Shown: positions 45,536 through 56,211, numbered from the stretch's first letter. The stretch: 56,217 nucleotides of DNA from Sphingobacteriales bacterium TSM_CSS (GCA_002212985.1 NBMY01000136.1:1-56217), one strand, 5' to 3'. Made by a program: numbers and translations. The notes: generated by a model from the letters alone, not told the origin.

Positions 45536-46882
45536 TTATTGCTGGTAAACGCCTACTGCCTGCCTGCCTTTAATACGGGCATTGCCTTTCAGCAGTCCGT
45601 CGTAGTGGCGCATGAGTAAGTGGCTTTCTACCTGCTGTAAGGTATCGAGCATTACCCCAACCAATATGAGCAAAGATGTGCCGCCAAAAAAGTTGGCGAA
45701 TTGGCTGTTTATGCCCGCAACTGTTGCAAAAGACGGAAGAATAGCTATGATACCTAGAAATATTGAGCCGGGCAGAGTAATTTTAGATAATACATCGTCA
45801 ATAAACTCAGCTGTTTTACGTCCGGGTTTTACGCCGGGAATAAATCCGTTATTGCGCTTCATGTCATCTGCCATTTGCGAAGGGTTAATTACCAACGCAG
45901 TATAAAAATAGGTAAACAGAATAATCATGAAGAAGAAAATGAAATTATACCAGAATGAGTGGTAAAAATTACCCCGCTGCAATCCTTGCATAAAGGCTGA
46001 ATCGGGGAAAAAGGTAGCCACAAAAGAGGGTATAAACATGAGCGCTTGTGCAAAGATAATTGGCATTACACCTGCTGCATTAATCTTTAAAGGTATAAAT
46101 TGCCTTACGCCACCATACTGCCTATTGCCAACAATGCGTTTGGCATATTGAACCGGAATACGGCGGGTTCCCTGTACCAACATAATCGTGCCAAACACAA
46201 TAGCCACCAAAAATGCCATTTCGATAACAAAGAAAACCAGACCTCCACCCGAACCGGCTGCCAGTTTTGCTTCCAACTCGGCAGCTAATGCAAATGGCAA
46301 TCGGGCCATAATACCCACTGCAATGAGCAGCGAAATACCATTTCCAATACCTTTATCGGTAATTTTCTCACCCAACCACATGCAAAATACAGTGCCTGCC
46401 GTAAGTACTACTACGGTAGAAATGGTAAACAGGAATGACCCGATGACAATGGCACTGGAGGCAATAGAATGCAGGAAGGTTACATAACCCAGCGCCTGAA
46501 ATGCAGTAACAGCAATTGTAAGAATGCGGGTGGTCTGGTTTATTTTACGTCGTCCGCTTTCACCCTCTTTCTGTAGTTTTTGAAAATAGGGAATAGCCAG
46601 GGTCAACAACTGCATGGCAATAGATGCCGAAATATAGGGCATAATGCCCAATGCAAAAATAGATGCCCTGCCAAATGAACCTCCCACAAAAATGTTTACC
46701 AAACCCAGCAAACCCGAACTGCCGGAATTTGCCAAATCGCTTAGACCATTGGGGTCAACACCGGGTAACACTACATAAGAACCCAAGCGATAAATGAAAA
46801 CCAGCGCAACCGTCAGAAAAAGACGCTGGCGCAGATCTTCGATTTTGAGAATATTGCGAATTGTAGTAAGTAAGTTTCTCAT
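45536..46882 (-). CDS. secY: Preprotein translocase subunit SecY
   Basis: The product has 448 residues with ten membrane helices. It is the channel of the general secretion system in the inner membrane. Characteristic segments are RLFLTVALVFIYRLGSYVVLPGVD (helix 1), GIMPYISASIAMQLL, RRIPVQYAKRIVG and the cytosolic loop NNGFIPGVKPGRKTAEFIDDVL. It follows rplO, as in most bacteria. Confidence 0.98.
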   Translation of the reverse strand: MRNLLTTIRNILKIEDLRQRLFLTVALVFIYRLGSYVVLPGVDPNGLSDLANSGSSGLLGLVNIFVGGSFGRASIFALGIMPYISASIAMQLLTLAIPYFQKLQKEGESGRRKINQTTRILTIAVTAFQALGYVTFLHSIASSAIVIGSFLFTISTVVVLTAGTVFCMWLGEKITDKGIGNGISLLIAVGIMARLPFALAAELEAKLAAGSGGGLVFFVIEMAFLVAIVFGTIMLVQGTRRIPVQYAKRIVGNRQYGGVRQFIPLKINAAGVMPIIFAQALMFIPSFVATFFPDSAFMQGLQRGNFYHSFWYNFIFFFMIILFTYFYTALVINPSQMADDMKRNNGFIPGVKPGRKTAEFIDDVLSKITLPGSIFLGIIAILPSFATVAGINSQFANFFGGTSLLILVGVMLDTLQQVESHLLMRHYDGLLKGNARIKGRQAVGVYQQ

Positions 46883-46955
46883 TCCAACTTGAATTTTGAT
46901 TGGCTGGCAATTACTATGTTATTTACCGCCTTTGTTTTAGCTTAGGTGCTTTATA

Positions 46956-47408
46956 TTATTCAACAACTGTAGCGGTTCCGCCTTTTTCTTCAATAGCCTT
47001 TTTGGCAGCTGCGCTGAATGCATGTACAGACACATGAAGCGGACGCATTAATTCTCCGTTAGCCAATATTTTTACCCGCTCATCGCGGTTTACAATACGC
47101 AGTTCGCGTAGTGTTGTATAGTTTATGTCGGTTAAATTATGTTTAGCAGCAAGGGCTTCAAGCGCAGACAGGTCAATAACCGTATAGGTAATGCGGTTAA
47201 TATTCTTGAAACCACGTTTGGGTACCCGCATCTGAATGGGGGTCTGCCCACCTTCAAAATTGCGCTTCCTTGAATAACCCGACCGCGACTGACCACCTTT
47301 ATGTCCGCGCGTACTTGTTCCTCCATGTCCCGAACCTTGGCCACGGCCTATCCTTTTCTCTTTGTGAACCGACCCCTCGGCAGGTTTTAAGTTGCTTAGT
47401 GTGATCAT
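46956..47408 (-). CDS. rplO: 50S ribosomal protein L15
   Basis: The product has 150 residues from ATG 47408 (MITLSNLKPAEGS), which matches other L15 starts; an in-frame ATG at 47426 would overlap rpmD. The Gly/Arg-rich arm RIGRGQGSGHGGTSTRGHKGGQSRSG is the signature. It starts 1 bp after the rpmD stop. Confidence 0.97.
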   Translation of the reverse strand: MITLSNLKPAEGSVHKEKRIGRGQGSGHGGTSTRGHKGGQSRSGYSRKRNFEGGQTPIQMRVPKRGFKNINRITYTVIDLSALEALAAKHNLTDINYTTLRELRIVNRDERVKILANGELMRPLHVSVHAFSAAAKKAIEEKGGTATVVE

Positions 47409-47409
47409 T

Positions 47410-47592
47410 TTAGCTTGTGTATTCAACGTTAACCAAATGCTTTACTTTTTCTACCATCCCCTGAATTTGGGGGGTATTGTTGTGCTCAACCGTTTGGTTG
47501 ATTTTCCTCAAACCCAAAGCAACCATAGTTAGCTTTTGCCTTTTGGTTTGATCTATAACGCTTCGCTTTTGTGTAATTTTTATTTTGCTCAT
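47410..47592 (-). CDS. rpmD: 50S ribosomal protein L30
   Basis: The product has 60 residues, the typical length. The sequence MSKIKITQKRSVIDQTKRQK with LGLRKINQTVEHNNTPQIQGMVEKV is diagnostic. It is between rpsE and rplO and nearly touches the latter. Confidence 0.96.
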   Translation of the reverse strand: MSKIKITQKRSVIDQTKRQKLTMVALGLRKINQTVEHNNTPQIQGMVEKVKHLVNVEYTS

Positions 47593-47643
47593 GGCTATTT
47601 AACTTCTTTTTTTCCTTTGTTTGGTAATTGCAGGGTTACCTCA

Positions 47644-48156
47644 CTATCCGTTGAATACGTTTTCTACGGTAACCGAGCGCCTTTTGGCTACTTCCATCGG
47701 ATTGCGCAGCAAAGAAAGTGCTTTGATTGTTGCTTTTACCACATTGTGCGGGTTTGATGAGCCTAATGACTTGGCAATTACATCGGTTACGCCCGCACTT
47801 TCCAACACTGCGCGCATAGCACCGCCGGCAATTACACCCGTACCTTTTGAAGCAGGTTTAATAATTACTTTTGCAGCACCGTATTTGGCAAACTGCGGAT
47901 GGGGTATAGAGCCGTTTTTCACCGGTACACGCACCATGTTCTTGGTTGCATCTTCTTTGCCTTTGTCTATTGCCTCGGTTACTTCGCGAGCTTTTCCAAG
48001 ACCCTGACCTACTACTCCGTTGTTATCGCCCACCACCACTATGGCAGAAAAACTGAAAGTACGCCCGCCTTTAGTCACTTTGGCTACACGATTAATACCC
48101 ACTACTTTGTGCTTTACTTCTGCTTCAGCAGCTTTTATTTTCTTATCGGTATGCAT
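47644..48156 (-). CDS. rpsE: 30S ribosomal protein S5
   Basis: The product has 170 residues from ATG 48156 ([11 protein letters not shown]); the frame could also start at TTG 48165. The core [39 protein letters not shown] and [34 protein letters not shown] are typical. It helps maintain translational accuracy. Confidence 0.97.
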   Translation of the reverse strand: MHTDKKIKAAEAEVKHKVVGINRVAKVTKGGRTFSFSAIVVVGDNNGVVGQGLGKAREVTEAIDKGKEDATKNMVRVPVKNGSIPHPQFAKYGAAKVIIKPASKGTGVIAGGAMRAVLESAGVTDVIAKSLGSSNPHNVVKATIKALSLLRNPMEVAKRRSVTVENVFNG

Positions 48157-48170
48157 GTGTTGCAATGTTT

Positions 48171-48527
48171 TTAGAATGTTAAACCTCCTTCGCGCGCGCC
48201 TTCGGCAACAGCTTTTACCCTTCCGTGGTACAAATAACCGCCCCGGTCAAATACAACAGTAGTAATACCTGCTGCAAGTGCCCTTTCGGCTGCCAGCTTA
48301 CCCGTTAACTTTGAAGCTGCTACTTTATTTACCTTTTGCGTTGCTATTCCGGGTTCTTTAGAGGAAGCCGATGCCAGCGTTACCCCATTCTCATCATCAA
48401 TTAATTGACAATAAGTGAATTTGTTGCTCCTGAATACCGCCAAACGCGGAGTAGCACTTGTGCCCGATACTTTTTTGCGTATCCGGTATCGTATTTTCTG
48501 TCTTCGCAATGCTTTATCGAATGCCAT
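48171..48527 (-). CDS. rplR: 50S ribosomal protein L18
   Basis: The product has 118 residues and binds 5S rRNA. Diagnostic segments are [34 protein letters not shown] and [28 protein letters not shown]. It is 14 bp upstream of rpsE. Confidence 0.97.
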   Translation of the reverse strand: MAFDKALRRQKIRYRIRKKVSGTSATPRLAVFRSNKFTYCQLIDDENGVTLASASSKEPGIATQKVNKVAASKLTGKLAAERALAAGITTVVFDRGGYLYHGRVKAVAEGAREGGLTF

Positions 48528-48587
48528 ATGCCTCGTAGAACTATTATGATGATTGTTGAATTAATTCGTTTTAGGTGTGAAGGCGCA

Positions 48588-49166
48588 TTACTTCTTGCCC
48601 TTGCCGCCACCTTTACCGGCAGATTTACCCGCTTTCCTTCTGATTTCCTCACCTGTAAAGCGGATACCTTTACCTTTGTAAGGCTCGGGTTTGCGTAGCG
48701 CCCTGATTTTTGCCGCCACTTGCCCAAGCAGTTGCTTATCGTTCGACTCCAGAATAACCGTCGGATTCTGTCCTTTTTCCGAAATGGTTGATAATTTTAC
48801 CTCTTTGGGTATAACAAAATAGATAGGATGCGAAAAGCCAAGCGATAATTCCAAAACCTGACCGCGGTTGCTTGCCCTGTAACCTACACCCACCAACTCC
48901 AATTGTTTCTTATACCCTTCAGAAACACCAAGAACCATGTTGTTCAGCAAGGCGCGGTATAAACCATGCATTTCCCGATGGCGCTTCTGGTCGGTAGGCC
49001 TGGTTACGGTTACTGTTCCGTCCTCGATTTTTACTTCAATATCGGGGTCAATATTCTGGTGTAATTCACCCTTCGGTCCTTTTACACTTACTTTAGAAGC
49101 CGATTTATCATATTTCAGATCTACTCCCTTCGGCAGACTAATCGGCATTTTACCTATACGAGACAT
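48588..49166 (-). CDS. rplF: 50S ribosomal protein L6
   Basis: The product has 192 residues. The L6 signatures SRIGKMPISLPKGV and PEPYKGKGIRFTGEEIRRKAGK are present. A Gly/Lys-rich tail (SAGKGGGKGKK) lengthens the C-terminus. It lies near the factor-binding site of the large subunit. Confidence 0.97.
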   Translation of the reverse strand: MSRIGKMPISLPKGVDLKYDKSASKVSVKGPKGELHQNIDPDIEVKIEDGTVTVTRPTDQKRHREMHGLYRALLNNMVLGVSEGYKKQLELVGVGYRASNRGQVLELSLGFSHPIYFVIPKEVKLSTISEKGQNPTVILESNDKQLLGQVAAKIRALRKPEPYKGKGIRFTGEEIRRKAGKSAGKGGGKGKK

Positions 49167-49187
49167 GCTGTACGCTTTAAAAATTAA

Positions 49188-49595
49188 TTAGTAAACAAAA
49201 CATAACACTTCACCGCCAACATTCAGGCTTCTGGCTTCTTTATCGGTCATCACCCCTTTAGAGGTAGATACAATAGCTACTCCCAAACCATTCATTACAC
49301 GCGGTAATTCATCTGCGCCTTTATATTGGCGCAATCCAGGGCGGCTGTATCGGGTTAATTTGGTGATTGCCGATTCCCGCGTATATGGGTCATACTTCAA
49401 GGCAATTTTAATTACCCCTTGTCCGTTGGGCGTTTCTTCAAACTTATAGCGATGAATATACCCTTTCTGGTATAAAATTTCAGTAATATGTTTTTTGAGG
49501 TTCGATGCCGGAATTTCTACCACCCTATGGCGTGCCATAATGGCATTTCGAACCCGGGTCAAATAATCGCCTATGCTGTCGGTTACTGCTGACAT
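49188..49595 (-). CDS. rpsH: 30S ribosomal protein S8
   Basis: The product has 135 residues from ATG 49595 ([23 protein letters not shown]), the family's usual start; the frame is open further upstream into the S14 gene but that part is not S8. The C-terminal [26 protein letters not shown] is diagnostic. It is a primary 16S rRNA binder. Confidence 0.97.
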   Translation of the reverse strand: MSAVTDSIGDYLTRVRNAIMARHRVVEIPASNLKKHITEILYQKGYIHRYKFEETPNGQGVIKIALKYDPYTRESAITKLTRYSRPGLRQYKGADELPRVMNGLGVAIVSTSKGVMTDKEARSLNVGGEVLCFVY

Positions 49596-49659
49596 AACTG
49601 CTTGTGTATATTTACTGCGTTTTACTGCAAAATGATGAACTGAAAAAATGAATGATTTT

Positions 49660-49929
49660 TTACCAACTTGCCTTGCGCACGCCGGGAATTTTGCCAAAGG
49701 AAGCCAACTCGCGGAATTTTAACCTCGATACGCCAAAATGCCGGATATAAGCACGCGGGCGGCCGGTTAGTTTACAACGGTTTCGAAGCCTTACAGGCGA
49801 AGCGTTGCGTGGCAATTTATCCAATTCGTCGTAGTTGCCTTCTGCTTTCAGCTTGGCTCTTTTCTCGGCGTACTTGGCAACCAACTTTTCCCGTTTGAGT
49901 TGTCTGGCTATGATAGATATTTTAGACAT
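49660..49929 (-). CDS. rpsN: 30S ribosomal protein S14, zinc-free form
   Basis: The product has 89 residues. The C-terminal [41 protein letters not shown] is diagnostic. Only one of the zinc-ligand cysteines is present, so it is the C-minus type. It starts 3 bp after the rplE stop. Confidence 0.97.
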   Translation of the reverse strand: MSKISIIARQLKREKLVAKYAEKRAKLKAEGNYDELDKLPRNASPVRLRNRCKLTGRPRAYIRHFGVSRLKFRELASFGKIPGVRKASW

Positions 49930-49932
49930 TGT

Positions 49933-50493
49933 TTAGTCAATTTTTTTGTTCTTAAATGGCATTCCTAACTCCATCAGCAGGGCATAAGCCTCTTGGTCGC
50001 TTTCCGCAGACGTTACAAAGGTAATATCCATACCACTGATGCGTGCAATTTTATCAATTTCAATTTCGGGAAAAATAATTTGCTCTGTGATGCCCAGTGT
50101 ATAATTTCCGCGCCCATCAAAACTCTTATCGTTTACGCCGCGAAAGTCGCGCACCCGCGGAAGGGCAACACTTACCAAGCGGTCAAAAAATTCCCACATC
50201 TTTTCGCCGCGAAGGGTAGTTCGAATTCCAATAGGCATTCCCTCGCGCAACTTGAAATTGGATATTGACAGCCGCGCACGAGTTGGCACAGCCTTCTGCC
50301 CTGCAATGATAGACAATTCATTGGCAGCCGTTTCTATCATTTTCTTATCGGCAGTAGCCCCACCCACACCTTGATTAATGCATATTTTAAGCAAGCGGGG
50401 AACCTGCATAATCGAAGTGTAGTTAAATTGCTCTCTCAGCTTGGGTACTACCTCTTCCAGATAAGTCTTCTTAAGTCTCGGTTCGTAGCTCAT
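49933..50493 (-). CDS. rplE: 50S ribosomal protein L5
   Basis: The product has 186 residues and binds 5S rRNA and P-site tRNA. Family segments are [34 protein letters not shown] and the C-terminal [27 protein letters not shown]. Its ATG overlaps the rplX stop by one base (TAATG), which suggests translational coupling. Confidence 0.97.
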   Translation of the reverse strand: MSYEPRLKKTYLEEVVPKLREQFNYTSIMQVPRLLKICINQGVGGATADKKMIETAANELSIIAGQKAVPTRARLSISNFKLREGMPIGIRTTLRGEKMWEFFDRLVSVALPRVRDFRGVNDKSFDGRGNYTLGITEQIIFPEIEIDKIARISGMDITFVTSAESDQEAYALLMELGMPFKNKKID

Positions 50494-50849
50494 TAGCTTA
50501 ATTCCTCCCCTGATTTTTTAGCGTAACGAATAATTTTGCCATCAACCACCTTACGTCCAACGCGGGTGGGTGCCCCTGTTTTGGGGTCAACCAACATTAA
50601 TTTAGAAATGTTGATAGGCGCCTCCAATTCAATAATCCCGCCATTAGGATATTTGGCTGAGGGTTTTGCATGTTTTACCACCTGATTTACCCCTTCCACC
50701 AATGCGCGCCCGGTTTTAGTATTCACTTCCAATACACGCCCGGTAACGCCTTTATCATCACCGGAAATTACCTTTACGGTATCGCCTTTTTTAATTTTGA
50801 ATTTAGGCTTGAAGCGCTTTTGCAGCACTTTCTGCTGTTGCTTGCTCAT
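50493..50849 (-). CDS. rplX: 50S ribosomal protein L24
   Basis: The product has 118 residues. The KOW motif [25 protein letters not shown] and [32 protein letters not shown] are the signatures. It starts assembly of the large subunit. It overlaps rplE by one base. Confidence 0.97.
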   Translation of the reverse strand: MSKQQQKVLQKRFKPKFKIKKGDTVKVISGDDKGVTGRVLEVNTKTGRALVEGVNQVVKHAKPSAKYPNGGIIELEAPINISKLMLVDPKTGAPTRVGRKVVDGKIIRYAKKSGEELS

Positions 50850-50893
50850 GACTCTGTTTTTCTACGATTAATGGATCTGTTGATCTCCTGTTC

Positions 50894-51262
50894 TTAAATA
50901 ACTTCCGGTGCTAAAGAGGCAATTCTGGTAAACCCCCTGTCGCGCAATTCGCGGGCAACGGGTCCAAAAATACGGGTACCTCTCAAATCTCCCGAATTGG
51001 TTAATAATACAACGGCATTGTCATCAAAAGAGATGTAGCTGCCATCTTTACGGCGCACTTGTTTTTTGGTGCGGATTACCACCGCTTTCGATACTGCTCC
51101 GGCTTTAATACTACCCGAAGGGAGCGCATCTTTTACACTCACTACAATTTCATCGCCCAGGGAGGCATAACGTTTCCCCGAACCACCCAAAACCCGTATG
51201 CACAACACTTCTTTGGCGCCGCTGTTGTCGGCAACTCTGAGTCGGCTTTCCTGCTGTATCAT
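50894..51262 (-). CDS. rplN: 50S ribosomal protein L14
   Basis: The product has 122 residues. [27 protein letters not shown] and the end [21 protein letters not shown] are highly conserved. It forms an inter-subunit bridge. It starts 9 bp after the rpsQ stop. Confidence 0.98.
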   Translation of the reverse strand: MIQQESRLRVADNSGAKEVLCIRVLGGSGKRYASLGDEIVVSVKDALPSGSIKAGAVSKAVVIRTKKQVRRKDGSYISFDDNAVVLLTNSGDLRGTRIFGPVARELRDRGFTRIASLAPEVI

Positions 51263-51271
51263 GGCTCTTTA

Positions 51272-51529
51272 CTATTTTGCTCTTTCAATAATTTCAACCA
51301 AACGCCAGCACTTACGCTTGCTCAACGGGCGTGTTTCCATAATGCGTACCACGTCGCCAATATTGCACTCATTTTTCTCGTCGTGTGCAGCGTATTTCTT
51401 GCTCTTTTTAATAAACTTACCGTAAATTGGGTGTTTTACTTTTCGCTCTACCAATACGGTAATAGTTTTTTGCATTTTGTTGCTGGAAACTACTCCAACG
51501 CGTTGCTTCCGCAGATTTCTCTCAGTCAT
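51272..51529 (-). CDS. rpsQ: 30S ribosomal protein S17
   Basis: The product has 85 residues. [37 protein letters not shown] is the S17 signature. It is an early 16S rRNA binder. It lies 34 bp after rpmC. Confidence 0.97.
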   Translation of the reverse strand: MTERNLRKQRVGVVSSNKMQKTITVLVERKVKHPIYGKFIKKSKKYAAHDEKNECNIGDVVRIMETRPLSKRKCWRLVEIIERAK

Positions 51530-51563
51530 TCTTATGCTGATTTTACTTTTTTACAAACTTCAA

Positions 51564-51782
51564 TTATCCTTTTACCGGTTGTGTGCTTAACTCCCGTGCC
51601 CGCAACTCTGTATGAATTCGCGCAATATCCCGGCGAACTCTTTTCAAAACATTCGGATTCTCCAACGGCGAAACCGCATGGCTGAAACGCAGCTTCTGCA
51701 AGCGCAGTTTTTCCTCACCCACTTTCTCCATTAGTTCCTCGGTAGAAAGATCTTTCAGGTTGATTTTCACTTTTTTTGCCAT
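51564..51782 (-). CDS. rpmC: 50S ribosomal protein L29
   Basis: The product has 72 residues forming two helices: KDLSTEELMEKVGEEKLRLQKLRFSHAV and PNVLKRVRRDIARIHTELRARE. It lies at the exit of the nascent-peptide tunnel and forms part of the docking site for targeting factors. It is 19 bp after the rplP stop. Confidence 0.96.
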   Translation of the reverse strand: MAKKVKINLKDLSTEELMEKVGEEKLRLQKLRFSHAVSPLENPNVLKRVRRDIARIHTELRARELSTQPVKG

Positions 51783-51801
51783 AACTACTTAAAATGTTAT
51801 T

Positions 51802-52221
51802 TTATTGTTGAAAATCGCGTCTTACAATAAACTTCGTTTTGATAGGAAGTTTCTGAGATGCAAGTCGAAGCGCTTCTTGGGCAATTTCCAAGGACACACC
51901 TTCAATCTCAAACATAATCCTTCCTGGGCGAACAACAGCTACCCACGAATCGTGCGCACCTTTGCCCTTACCCATACGCACTTCCAAAGGCTTTTTGGTT
52001 ATGGATTTGTCGGGAAAAATACGAATCCAAACCTTCCCTTCCCTTTTCATGTAACGCGTAAGAGCCTGACGTGCCGATTCAATCTGGCGGTTGGTAATCC
52101 ATTCGCTCTCCAGCGCCTTTAATCCGAAAGAACCAAAGGCCAACGAAAAACCACGGTAATCATTGCCGTGCATCCTGCCCTTTTGTATTCTTCTGTATCG
52201 CGTTCTTTTAGGCTGTAACAT
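51802..52221 (-). CDS. rplP: 50S ribosomal protein L16
   Basis: The product has 139 residues. [20 protein letters not shown] and [25 protein letters not shown] are diagnostic. It contacts the A-site tRNA and is needed for peptidyl-transferase assembly. Confidence 0.98.
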   Translation of the reverse strand: MLQPKRTRYRRIQKGRMHGNDYRGFSLAFGSFGLKALESEWITNRQIESARQALTRYMKREGKVWIRIFPDKSITKKPLEVRMGKGKGAHDSWVAVVRPGRIMFEIEGVSLEIAQEALRLASQKLPIKTKFIVRRDFQQ

Positions 52222-52290
52222 CGCTTTTACTTTTTATTTTCCAAAGTTCAACCGAACTGTTGTGAATAAGTCGTTATTAATTTTGTTGGT

Positions 52291-53007
52291 TTATCCTTTT
52301 CTGCGGTTAGTTCCTCCCCCGCTGCCACCACGGTTGCGTTTTTTGTCTTTTGCGGGAGGGGCAGGTGCCAAATCGCGTTTAACCAATACCTCGCCACGGC
52401 AAATCCAAACTTTTACGCCAATTTTGCCATAAACAGTCTGAGCTTCCTTAATGGCATAGTCAATATCGGAACGGAAAGTGTGCAAAGGCGTTTTCCCTTC
52501 TTTGAACTCCTCGGTGCGGGCCATTTCGGCGCCGCCCAACCTACCCGATACCCGAACTTTAATGCCTTCGGCGCCTGCTCGCATAGTAGTTCCCGTTGAC
52601 ATTTTTACCGCCCGACGGTAATTCACCCTCGATTCAATCTGCTTGGCAATATTTTCGGCTACAATATTAGCATCCAAATCTGCATTCCGAATTTCAGAGA
52701 TGTTTATCTGAACATCTTTATTGGTCAGTTTTTTCAACTCTTCCTTAATGCGATCCACCTCTCCGCCGCCTCTGCCAATAATAATACCCGGACGGGAAGT
52801 GTGTATGGTAATAGTTACTCTCTTCAGCGTGCGTTCAATTACAATACGCGCTATTCCGCCTTTATTAATACGTGCATTCAGATAATTCCTGATTTGCTCA
52901 TCTTCTTGCAATTTATCGGGAAAGGTAGAAGCGTTTGAGAACCAGTTCGAATCCCAACCCCTTATATATCCCAACCTATTTGCAATAGGGTTTACTTTTT
53001 GTCCCAT
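52291..53007 (-). CDS. rpsC: 30S ribosomal protein S3
   Basis: The product has 238 residues. The KH domain contains RPGIIIGRGGGEVDRIKEELKKL, and the C-terminal domain has GIKVRVSGRLGGAEMARTE. The tail (APAPPAKDKKRNRGGSGGGTNRRKG) is Gly/Arg-rich and extended. It helps form the mRNA entry channel. Confidence 0.98.
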   Translation of the reverse strand: MGQKVNPIANRLGYIRGWDSNWFSNASTFPDKLQEDEQIRNYLNARINKGGIARIVIERTLKRVTITIHTSRPGIIIGRGGGEVDRIKEELKKLTNKDVQINISEIRNADLDANIVAENIAKQIESRVNYRRAVKMSTGTTMRAGAEGIKVRVSGRLGGAEMARTEEFKEGKTPLHTFRSDIDYAIKEAQTVYGKIGVKVWICRGEVLVKRDLAPAPPAKDKKRNRGGSGGGTNRRKG

Positions 53008-53052
53008 AACGGTTTTATTTCTTGTTTATCTTCCTTTGTCTTGGTTTGCTTA

Positions 53053-53409
53053 CTACTCAGATGTTGCTGTGTTTTCCAGTTTAGCCAGCACAATGGTAAT
53101 ATGGTTAGAACGCTTCCTAATTCGATGCGCCCTTCCATGGGGTGCCGGGCGAAAACGTTTCAGCATACGACCGCTATCTACCTTTATTTCTTTCACAAAG
53201 ACTGTTCCTTCCTCAAATCCAATTTCACTGTTCTGCCGGTTGGCAATTGCCGATAGCAACAATTGCTCTAACGGGCGCGAAGCATGTTGGCGTGAGAACT
53301 TCAACACTTTCAATGCATCTTCAACTCTTTTTCCCCTGATGACATCTGCCAACAGCCTCATTTTCCTGGGCGAAGTGGGATAGTTTCGTAACCTTGCAAT
53401 GGTTTCCAT
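53053..53409 (-). CDS. rplV: 50S ribosomal protein L22
   Basis: The product has 118 residues. [34 protein letters not shown] and [24 protein letters not shown] are the signatures. Its beta-hairpin lines the exit tunnel. Confidence 0.97.
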   Translation of the reverse strand: METIARLRNYPTSPRKMRLLADVIRGKRVEDALKVLKFSRQHASRPLEQLLLSAIANRQNSEIGFEEGTVFVKEIKVDSGRMLKRFRPAPHGRAHRIRKRSNHITIVLAKLENTATSE

Positions 53410-53459
53410 TTTCCGGTTTATTTTTTACTCTGTTTTCGCAATAATTTTGTTAAGGCGGT

Positions 53460-53726
53460 CTATTTCTTCTTGGCTGCGTGCCCTTTAAAGTTGCGGGTAG
53501 GGGCAAATTCACCCAATTTATGACCCACCATATTTTCAGTTACATATACCGGTATGAACTTGTTGCCGTTGTGTACAGCAAAGGTTAAGCCCACGCATTC
53601 AGGTATAATCATAGATGCACGTGACCAGGTTTTAATTACCGATTTCTTTTTCCCACTGTTTGCTGCTTCAATTTTTTCAAGCAACTTATGGTGAATATAA
53701 GGTCCTTTCTTCAGAGAACGAGCCAT
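53460..53726 (-). CDS. rpsS: 30S ribosomal protein S19
   Basis: The product has 88 residues. [23 protein letters not shown] and [24 protein letters not shown] are diagnostic. It lies in the small-subunit head beside S13. It starts 8 bp after the rplB stop. Confidence 0.98.
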   Translation of the reverse strand: MARSLKKGPYIHHKLLEKIEAANSGKKKSVIKTWSRASMIIPECVGLTFAVHNGNKFIPVYVTENMVGHKLGEFAPTRNFKGHAAKKK

Positions 53727-53734
53727 ATTAACGC

Positions 53735-54565
53735 TTATTTACTTTTCTTCCTGTTACTGATAATAAGTTTTGACGATGATTTGTGTACATTGCGGGTTTT
53801 CTGCCCTTTTGCATACAAACCGGTTCTTGAGCGCGGGTGTCCGCCCGATGCCCTTCCTTCACCACCACCCATCGGGTGATCTACGGGGTTCATGGCCACA
53901 CCACGTACTCTTGGTCTGCGGCCCAACCAACGCTTACGGCCTGCTTTACCAAGGCGCTCCAAGCTATGGTCTGAGTTTGACACTGTACCAATGGTTGCGA
54001 TACATTCCAGCAACACCATGCGGCTCTCACCTGAAGGCAGTTTTAAAATAGCATATTTCCCATCTTTTGCTGCCAATTGTGCATAAGTTCCTGCGCTGCG
54101 CGCCATTACACCGCCTTTACCGGGAGTAAGCTCAACATTATGCACCACCGTACCCAAAGGTACCAGCCGCAGTTTCATTGAGTTACCTACATCGGGGGTG
54201 GCAGTATCGCCCGATAATACCTGCTGACCAACTTTCAAACCTTCGGGGGCAATAATGTACCGTTTTTCGCCATCTGCATAAAAAAGCAAAGCTATAAATG
54301 CACTGCGGTTGGGGTCGTATTCAATGGTTTTTACCGTTGCAGGAATACCGTATTTATTGCGCTTAAAGTCAATGATGCGATAGCGGCGTTTGTGCCCGCC
54401 ACCACGCTGACGTACCGTCAGGTTGCCTGAACTGTTTCGTCCGCCAGTATTCGTTTTCTTTGCCAACAAACTCTTTTCAGGTCTGTCGGTGGTAATTTCC
54501 GCAAAAGCGTTCGCTATTCTGAAGCGAGTGCCTGCTGTTACCGGATTAAGTTTCTTGGTTGCCAT
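53735..54565 (-). CDS. rplB: 50S ribosomal protein L2
   Basis: The product has 276 residues. It has the highly conserved [16 protein letters not shown], the [33 protein letters not shown] block with the key His, and the C-terminal [20 protein letters not shown]. It is needed for subunit association and the peptidyl-transferase centre. Confidence 0.98.
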   Translation of the reverse strand: MATKKLNPVTAGTRFRIANAFAEITTDRPEKSLLAKKTNTGGRNSSGNLTVRQRGGGHKRRYRIIDFKRNKYGIPATVKTIEYDPNRSAFIALLFYADGEKRYIIAPEGLKVGQQVLSGDTATPDVGNSMKLRLVPLGTVVHNVELTPGKGGVMARSAGTYAQLAAKDGKYAILKLPSGESRMVLLECIATIGTVSNSDHSLERLGKAGRKRWLGRRPRVRGVAMNPVDHPMGGGEGRASGGHPRSRTGLYAKGQKTRNVHKSSSKLIISNRKKSK

Positions 54566-54631
54566 ATAAAATTAACGGATAGTTATCGGTTATCCTTCGA
54601 ACCCTTATTGTTTCAGGAATGGTGTTTCAGA

Positions 54632-54928
54632 TTAAATTTCAGCGTAAAAATCAATGGTGTCGTTTTCAGATACAGTAATTACCGCTTTCTTCAGTGACTT
54701 GGTCTTGCCTTCAATAATACCTCCTTTGGTAAACCGCGAGCGTTTTTTGGTAGGCAAAATTACCGTATTTACGTCTGTTACCGTAACACCGTACATTGCT
54801 TCAATCGCTTTTTTAATTTCTACCTTGTTTGCCTTCTTATTCACCGCAAAACTGTATTTGCGCAACTTTTCGGTTAAACGCGAGGTTTTTTCGGTAACCA
54901 ACGGCCTGATTAATATATCTCTGGACAT
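54632..54928 (-). CDS. rplW: 50S ribosomal protein L23
   Basis: The product has 98 residues. The start IRPLVTEKTSRLTEKLRKYSFAVNKKANKVEIKKAIEAMYGVTVTDVNT is diagnostic. It is the docking site for trigger factor and SRP at the exit tunnel. Confidence 0.97.
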   Translation of the reverse strand: MSRDILIRPLVTEKTSRLTEKLRKYSFAVNKKANKVEIKKAIEAMYGVTVTDVNTVILPTKKRSRFTKGGIIEGKTKSLKKAVITVSENDTIDFYAEI

Positions 54929-54966
54929 GACTGTTTTTTTTAACTGGCTGATTGCTTTAATTTAGT

Positions 54967-55587
54967 TTATGCGCCCACAAAAGATTTGGCTGCACTTTCG
55001 CTTAAAATAAGCGTATGTGTATTGAGCACGCTGTACGTGTTGAGCAGTTTTGCTGTGGCAATAGCAGCATTGGGTAAGTTGCGAAGCGACAGATGTACGT
55101 TTTTTGACACCTCATTCAAAACCAATAAGGTTTTTTTATCGCTCAGCCCAAGGTTTTGAAGCACTTTTACATATTGCTTGGTCTTGGGCAGGTCAAAATT
55201 GAAATCTTCCACTACTACTACCCGGCTGTCTTTGGCAAGAACCGATAATGCCGAGTTGCGGGCCAATGCTTTTACTTTTTTGTTAAGTTTAAAACTGTAG
55301 TTTCGGGGTTTAGGACCAAAAATGGTTCCGCCGCCTTTAAACATCGGGTTTTTCAAACTGCCGGCACGGGCGCCGCCGGTACCTTTCTGGCGTTTAATTT
55401 TACGAGTTGAGCGGGATACTTCCCATTTTTCCTTGGTCTTGTGCGTACCTTGTCTTTGGGCAGCCAGGTATTGCTTTACCGCAAGGTACATAACATGCTC
55501 ATTAGGTTCTACGCCAAATACTGCATCGGGTAGCTCAACCGTTCTTCCGGTATTTTGTCCGTTTATGTTCAGAATATCTACTCTCAT
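54967..55587 (-). CDS. rplD: 50S ribosomal protein L4
   Basis: The product has 206 residues. The tunnel-lining loop KRQKGTGGARAGSLKNPMFKGGGTIFGPKPRNYSFKLNKK is well conserved. It is an early assembly protein; in some bacteria it also controls its own operon by attenuation, but there is no sign of that here because the leader is outside the window. Confidence 0.98.
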   Translation of the reverse strand: MRVDILNINGQNTGRTVELPDAVFGVEPNEHVMYLAVKQYLAAQRQGTHKTKEKWEVSRSTRKIKRQKGTGGARAGSLKNPMFKGGGTIFGPKPRNYSFKLNKKVKALARNSALSVLAKDSRVVVVEDFNFDLPKTKQYVKVLQNLGLSDKKTLLVLNEVSKNVHLSLRNLPNAAIATAKLLNTYSVLNTHTLILSESAAKSFVGA

Positions 55588-55590
55588 GAC

Positions 55591-56211
55591 CTATTTCGCT
55601 TCAATAATTATAAAAGAACCGTTAGCGCCGGGTACTGCACCACCCACTAAGACCAGGTTTTTGTCTTCCAGAATTTTAACCAATTTCAGGTTGTGCACTT
55701 TTACCCTGTCGGAACCCATTTTTCCAGCCATACGCATGCCTTTAAACACGCGCGAAGGAAATGAACAGGAACCGATAGAACCGGGTGCACGCAAGCGGTT
55801 ATGCTGACCGTGGGTTTGCATACCAACACCCGAAAAGCCGTGGCGCTTTACAACACCCTGAAAACCTTTACCTTTGGAAGTGCCCACAACGCTTACCTTT
55901 TTAACGTCTTGTAAAATGCTTACGTTCAGAGCATCGCCCACGCTGGCCGCCAGGTCAAAGTTGCGAAATTCAACCACCTTTTGTGCAGGAGCAACACCGG
56001 CCTTCTTAAAATGTCCTTTCAAAGGTGCGGGCGTATTTTTCTCCTTACGCTGTCCAAAACCCAGTTGAACTGCATTGTATCCGTCGGTTTCGCGGGTTTT
56101 AACCTGTGTAACGTAACAGGGACCTACTTCTAAAACCGTGCAATTTACCTGCTTTCCCGAATCATCAAAAAAGCTGGTCATTCCTATTTTTTTGCCAATC
56201 AAACCTTTCAT
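55591..56211 (-). CDS. rplC: 50S ribosomal protein L3
   Basis: The product has 206 residues and is complete, starting at ATG 56211, 6 bp from the window's end. [21 protein letters not shown] and the loop [49 protein letters not shown] are diagnostic. It shapes the peptidyl-transferase centre. rpsJ is expected just outside the window. Confidence 0.98.
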   Translation of the reverse strand: MKGLIGKKIGMTSFFDDSGKQVNCTVLEVGPCYVTQVKTRETDGYNAVQLGFGQRKEKNTPAPLKGHFKKAGVAPAQKVVEFRNFDLAASVGDALNVSILQDVKKVSVVGTSKGKGFQGVVKRHGFSGVGMQTHGQHNRLRAPGSIGSCSFPSRVFKGMRMAGKMGSDRVKVHNLKLVKILEDKNLVLVGGAVPGANGSFIIIEAK

